Assembly: GCA_015068935.1 (NCBI GenBank) | Contig: SVJO01000001.1 | Span: 62,001 to 126,000, forward strand | DNA: 64,000 bases | Direction: 5' to 3' | From: Oscillospiraceae bacterium | GTDB lineage: Bacteria; Bacillota; Clostridia; UBA1381; UBA9506 | Shown here: positions 61,333 through 64,000 of the stretch, piece by piece | How positions within the stretch are numbered: the stretch's first letter is position 1 | Layout of the letters: every line of letters begins with the position of its first letter | The notes under the pieces: generated by a model | Told to the model about the DNA's origin: nothing | Seen by the model: only the letters and a program-made list of their open reading frames with translations | Database searches by the model: none | Program-made: the position numbers and the translations under genes

Positions 61333-62145
61333 TCAATATTCCTCTAAAATGTACTGCTCGTTTTTATCTCCTGTCACAGCATGAACGGGATATGCACAAA
61401 CCTCTGCGCCGTCGATGTATTGTGACGGTATGTAATAAACTGCTTTAATATCCTTGATTTCAAGTCCGTTATAATCAGGATTATAAATCATATTAACAAG
61501 CAAAGATGTTACATCAGGAAGTTTTTCATATGTGTTTTCCACTCTTTTTAAGTCAAACAGGCGTCCGTGCATTTTTATGATTCCGAGGTTATCTGCCTCA
61601 ATTATCATTTCGGTTCCGTTTACTTCTATACCTTCATATTTTTGCATTAATTGAACATAGCAAACACCGTTTTTTATATCTCCGCTTTTTAATATAATCT
61701 CATCTTCGTTAAATCCAAATTTTTTCAAATCAAAAAGAACTGCTTTTTTTATCTGTTCAAAACTGTTACACGGACTGATTTTGCGATTATTTTCATATAA
61801 AATGGTGCTTTTTTCTATTGTCACAGACTCTTCCATGTTTGAATATACCTTACAATTATTTTCGACTGATGCCTTGTAATTTTCTCCAAAGAACAATTCA
61901 GCCGCCTTTTCGGGAGTGGCTGCAAGGTTTTCAAAATACAAAATCTTTTTATCAACTCTCCTTAGCGGAATCTGCTCTTTTTTTACTTTTATATTATGCG
62001 CATTTAACACTGCTGTTGTGTCGCGTGCCGTCTCCTCATTTATGTAGTTTGCACCGTTTTTTACTACGAAAAGAAAGCCCAGAAGCAACACATCAATTAA
62101 AAGAAACAATATTATAAGTATTGTCTTTGCTCTGCCCCAATTCAT
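61333..62145 (-). CDS. YycI-like membrane protein
   Basis: A 270-residue single-pass membrane protein. It starts MNWGRAKTILIILFLLIDVLLLGF, the typical signature of YycI (a short cytoplasmic tail and one helix at about residues 6-28), followed by an extracytoplasmic domain. In Bacillus, YycI and YycH restrain the WalK sensor kinase of cell-wall homeostasis. Here it follows a YycH-like gene, but no walRK genes lie alongside. AAGGAGT lies upstream of the ATG. Confidence 0.82.
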   Translation of the reverse strand: MNWGRAKTILIILFLLIDVLLLGFLFVVKNGANYINEETARDTTAVLNAHNIKVKKEQIPLRRVDKKILYFENLAATPEKAAELFFGENYKASVENNCKVYSNMEESVTIEKSTILYENNRKISPCNSFEQIKKAVLFDLKKFGFNEDEIILKSGDIKNGVCYVQLMQKYEGIEVNGTEMIIEADNLGIIKMHGRLFDLKRVENTYEKLPDVTSLLVNMIYNPDYNGLEIKDIKAVYYIPSQYIDGAEVCAYPVHAVTGDKNEQYILEEY

Positions 62146-62156
62146 AAAAAAACTCC

Positions 62157-63641
62157 TTATCTGTAAAGCCCGTCCATACCTTCAATTTCAAAAACCCAGT
62201 CAGAGGCAGGCAGATTTTCTTTTGAATCAACAAAACATTCGTAAGCCTTACTTATTTTCATCTGGCTGTTATCAACGGACATCTTATCTACTAGCTCATC
62301 TGCTGCAGCAAGCATTGTCTGCTGCACAGTTTTTTCTTCGATATAATCATATGTTCTCAAATAGTGTTTATAATATTTAAGGTAACCGTCTTCAACCCTT
62401 GCTACAACCGAGTTTATAACTTCCCCGCTTTTTTCATCAAGCTGGAAAACGGGCACACCTCCGATATAGTAATCATACTTGATTGTATATTTTCCGGGAG
62501 AATCGCCTTCTATTAAATCTCCGCTTATTCTGAGCATCTCGTTTCCTGAATTTTCAAGCAGATTATAAATCTCATTCACAAAGCCTGATGTTACAATAGT
62601 TGCAAGTCCTACATCAAAGCTCTTGTTTTCGCTGAGCTCTGTGAGCAGAACTCCTTTTTTCTCATCAGTTGAAATATATTCAATAAAACCGTCTGCCCCG
62701 ATTTTAAGGGTTGCATTATTTTCCACAAAATTTTTACTGCCGTCTATATCTGTATATTTTCCTGCCGACATAGTATTTATGTTAAATAATTTCAGTATTT
62801 GCGACTCATTTTCAAACTCTTCTCCATTTAAGCCATGTTTATATGAGATTATTCCCTGTCTCTCCTCAGGCATTAATGCAACAGAGGTCATGGGGTAAAA
62901 CAAAACCTTTGCAGGCGAGCCGTCCTCGTTTTCTTCAACATGGAAATTAAGCTCAAATGAATAAAAATATGTACCAGGCGAAGGATTTTCTGCAAGCCTC
63001 GTATTGAGCAGTCCTTCAAGAACTGTTTTATCCATATTAAGCATATATTTATATACTTTCCCGTCATTATAATCCATAATGTAAAGTGCTGTATAATTAA
63101 GCACATTTTCAGGCATGCTTATGATTATTTCCCTGAACACAGATGAATCTGTCATGAGCCTGGATTCGCCGACAACATCTGTAACAGCGGTCAAAAGATT
63201 ATAGTCATATAATGTATCATAATCAACAAGCACTGATTTACTCTTAAGAGACGCATAATAATCACTTTGAGAAACGTTTTCAACACTCTCGATTTTTATT
63301 TCGCCCGATTCTGTTTTTCTCAGAATTTCAAGAAAATGCTCATAGAAAGCGAAGAAATCGTCTTCGTTACTTTGCATAATACTTCTTTTTTCATCATAAT
63401 TCACAACAATACGTTTAGGACTTAAAACATATTTAAGATTTTCAAGCGAGCTGTCATCTTCTCTGTCAAAGAGATTTATAAACGGCTTCTTTATAACCCT
63501 TGCTATATTGCTTATACTCTGCGCCAGTCCGTCACCAAAATAATTACTCACAGACCAGAGACGGAACACCAAAAAAAAGCTCAAAGCAATCAAAAATATA
63601 AGTAAACTGTTTTTTAAATACCGCTTATATTCTTTGTGCAT
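62157..63641 (-). CDS. YycH-like membrane protein
   Basis: A 494-residue protein with a single N-terminal helix (about residues 12-30) and a large outside domain. Its position before a clear YycI and its layout suggest YycH; direct sequence signs are weak, so this rests largely on synteny. A beta-rich part with KYTIKYDYYIGGVPVFQLDEKSGEVINS near residue 400 matches the YycH/YycI fold where related domains repeat. Expected function is regulation of a WalK-type kinase. GAAGGGAG precedes the ATG. The unit starts after the terminator of the gene at the right edge. Confidence 0.68.
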   Translation of the reverse strand: MHKEYKRYLKNSLLIFLIALSFFLVFRLWSVSNYFGDGLAQSISNIARVIKKPFINLFDREDDSSLENLKYVLSPKRIVVNYDEKRSIMQSNEDDFFAFYEHFLEILRKTESGEIKIESVENVSQSDYYASLKSKSVLVDYDTLYDYNLLTAVTDVVGESRLMTDSSVFREIIISMPENVLNYTALYIMDYNDGKVYKYMLNMDKTVLEGLLNTRLAENPSPGTYFYSFELNFHVEENEDGSPAKVLFYPMTSVALMPEERQGIISYKHGLNGEEFENESQILKLFNINTMSAGKYTDIDGSKNFVENNATLKIGADGFIEYISTDEKKGVLLTELSENKSFDVGLATIVTSGFVNEIYNLLENSGNEMLRISGDLIEGDSPGKYTIKYDYYIGGVPVFQLDEKSGEVINSVVARVEDGYLKYYKHYLRTYDYIEEKTVQQTMLAAADELVDKMSVDNSQMKISKAYECFVDSKENLPASDWVFEIEGMDGLYR

Positions 63642-63683
63642 TTTTATTTCTCCCTTCCGTCTGCAGATTTTACTAAAAATAAA

Positions 63684-63733
63684 ACAAAAAGGAGCTAAAG
63701 GGTTACCGAATACCAGTTCCTTACATGCTCCTT
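63684..63733 (-). terminator. terminator of the right-edge gene
   Basis: AAGGAGC pairs with GCTCCTT around an inner GGTTACC-type pairing; a T-rich run follows on the reverse strand. Confidence 0.7.
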
Positions 63734-63749
63734 ATTTCTCTATTAATCT

Positions 63750-64000
63750 TTAAAAGTTTAACTCAATTATGCTTTTTATTCTTTCCATGAAGTCTTTACT
63801 CAGCAAGGAAACATCAAAATGCACAACTGTCGCAGACCCGTCAACTGCTTCGCCGCGGATAATAAATTTATTAGCTCCGCTTGCCAAATCAACTTGACCG
63901 GCAAAAAGCATTGTAGAACCAACAACAGCCTCAACAGGAGCATCATTTAAATATGCTTTATGGTAAAGACCTGAAGCTGCATCATAGCGATATACAGTTA
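63750..64000 (-). CDS. unidentified protein, C-terminal fragment (runs off the right edge)
   Basis: An open frame enters from the right edge and stops at TAA 63750-63752, giving 83 residues on the reverse strand. The fragment is beta-rich with repeated short turns (VYRYDAASGLYHKAY, AGQVDLASGANKFIIRGE) and ends in a short helix SLLSKDFMERIKSIIELNF. I do not recognise it. It lies upstream of the yycH-like gene, but a hairpin separates the two. Confidence 0.6.
   Translation of the reverse strand, partial: TVYRYDAASGLYHKAYLNDAPVEAVVGSTMLFAGQVDLASGANKFIIRGEAVDGSATVVHFDVSLLSKDFMERIKSIIELNF

Overview
The window is AT-rich DNA from a spore-forming, strictly anaerobic member of the Firmicutes (class Clostridia). 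The lineage is inferred from several independent signs. There are dispersed sporulation genes: spoVM, a spoVB-type flippase, both dipicolinate synthase genes, spoIIM, gerW and a spoIIQ-like peptidase. There is an NADH-linked [FeFe]-hydrogenase operon, a flavodiiron protein fused to flavin reductase and rubredoxin, a Veg protein, a folate-dependent TrmFO, and ribosomal protein L27 with a cleavable N-terminus next to its Prp protease. Genes mostly have strong GGAGG-type ribosome binding sites, with frequent GTG and TTG starts. I see no prophage, CRISPR array, transposase or plasmid feature, so this is ordinary chromosome.

Left part (1-14.7 kb): the 3' end of aroE, a DUF2156 protein, a GNAT acetyltransferase, trmFO and the helicase pcrA form a forward run. 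An AraC-type regulator and the ribosome hibernation factor hpf follow on the reverse strand, with a 119-bp inverted-repeat element behind hpf. Then come a D,D-carboxypeptidase, a pseudouridine synthase, a reverse-strand UPF0053/CorC-type membrane protein with an unclassified terminator-bearing leader RNA, and a complete sugar-type ABC transporter (ATPase, permease, lipoprotein).

Middle (14.7-40.6 kb): tRNA-Arg; a tiny spoVM gene with a 47-codon membrane-protein gene upstream of it; a spoVB-like flippase; a Cys-cluster protein; a secreted stalk-domain protein; a PHP phosphatase with a MATE transporter; an SDR and a HAD phosphatase; and two tRNA-Ser genes. The hydrogenase cluster (HydA, HydB, a 2Fe-2S protein, an ATPase-fold protein, HydC, and a detached DRTGG-like gene) follows. 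Next are a two-component system, dipicolinate synthase, ychF, xerD, spoIIM, purA, the L21 leader with rplU-prp-rpmA, a metallophosphoesterase and an ECF sigma/anti-sigma pair.

Right part (40.6-64 kb): a 6S-like RNA on the reverse strand, metG, the flavodiiron fusion, a cysteine-rich probable spore protein, tRNA-Leu, a GMP synthase lacking the amidotransferase domain, a glycine-riboswitch-controlled symporter, spoIIQ-like and M14 peptidases, and an HPr-like protein without the phospho-histidine. The M50 protease-scpA-scpB-DUF2953-gerW cluster follows, then a DtxR-like regulator, veg, an archaeal-type phosphoglycerate mutase, a second stalk protein, tRNA-Pro followed by 2.5 copies of an unusual repeat, and ispE-obg-yycI-like-yycH-like genes. 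The window ends inside a reverse-strand gene.

The genes fit together as housekeeping, spore formation (dipicolinate, coat/cortex morphogenesis, engulfment channel) and fermentative redox disposal (hydrogen evolution and O2/NO detoxification). I did not find a clear new multi-gene system. The least explained items are the leader RNA before the UPF0053 gene, the repeat block after tRNA-Pro, the inverted-repeat element behind hpf and the inverted repeat straddling the hydrogenase promoter.
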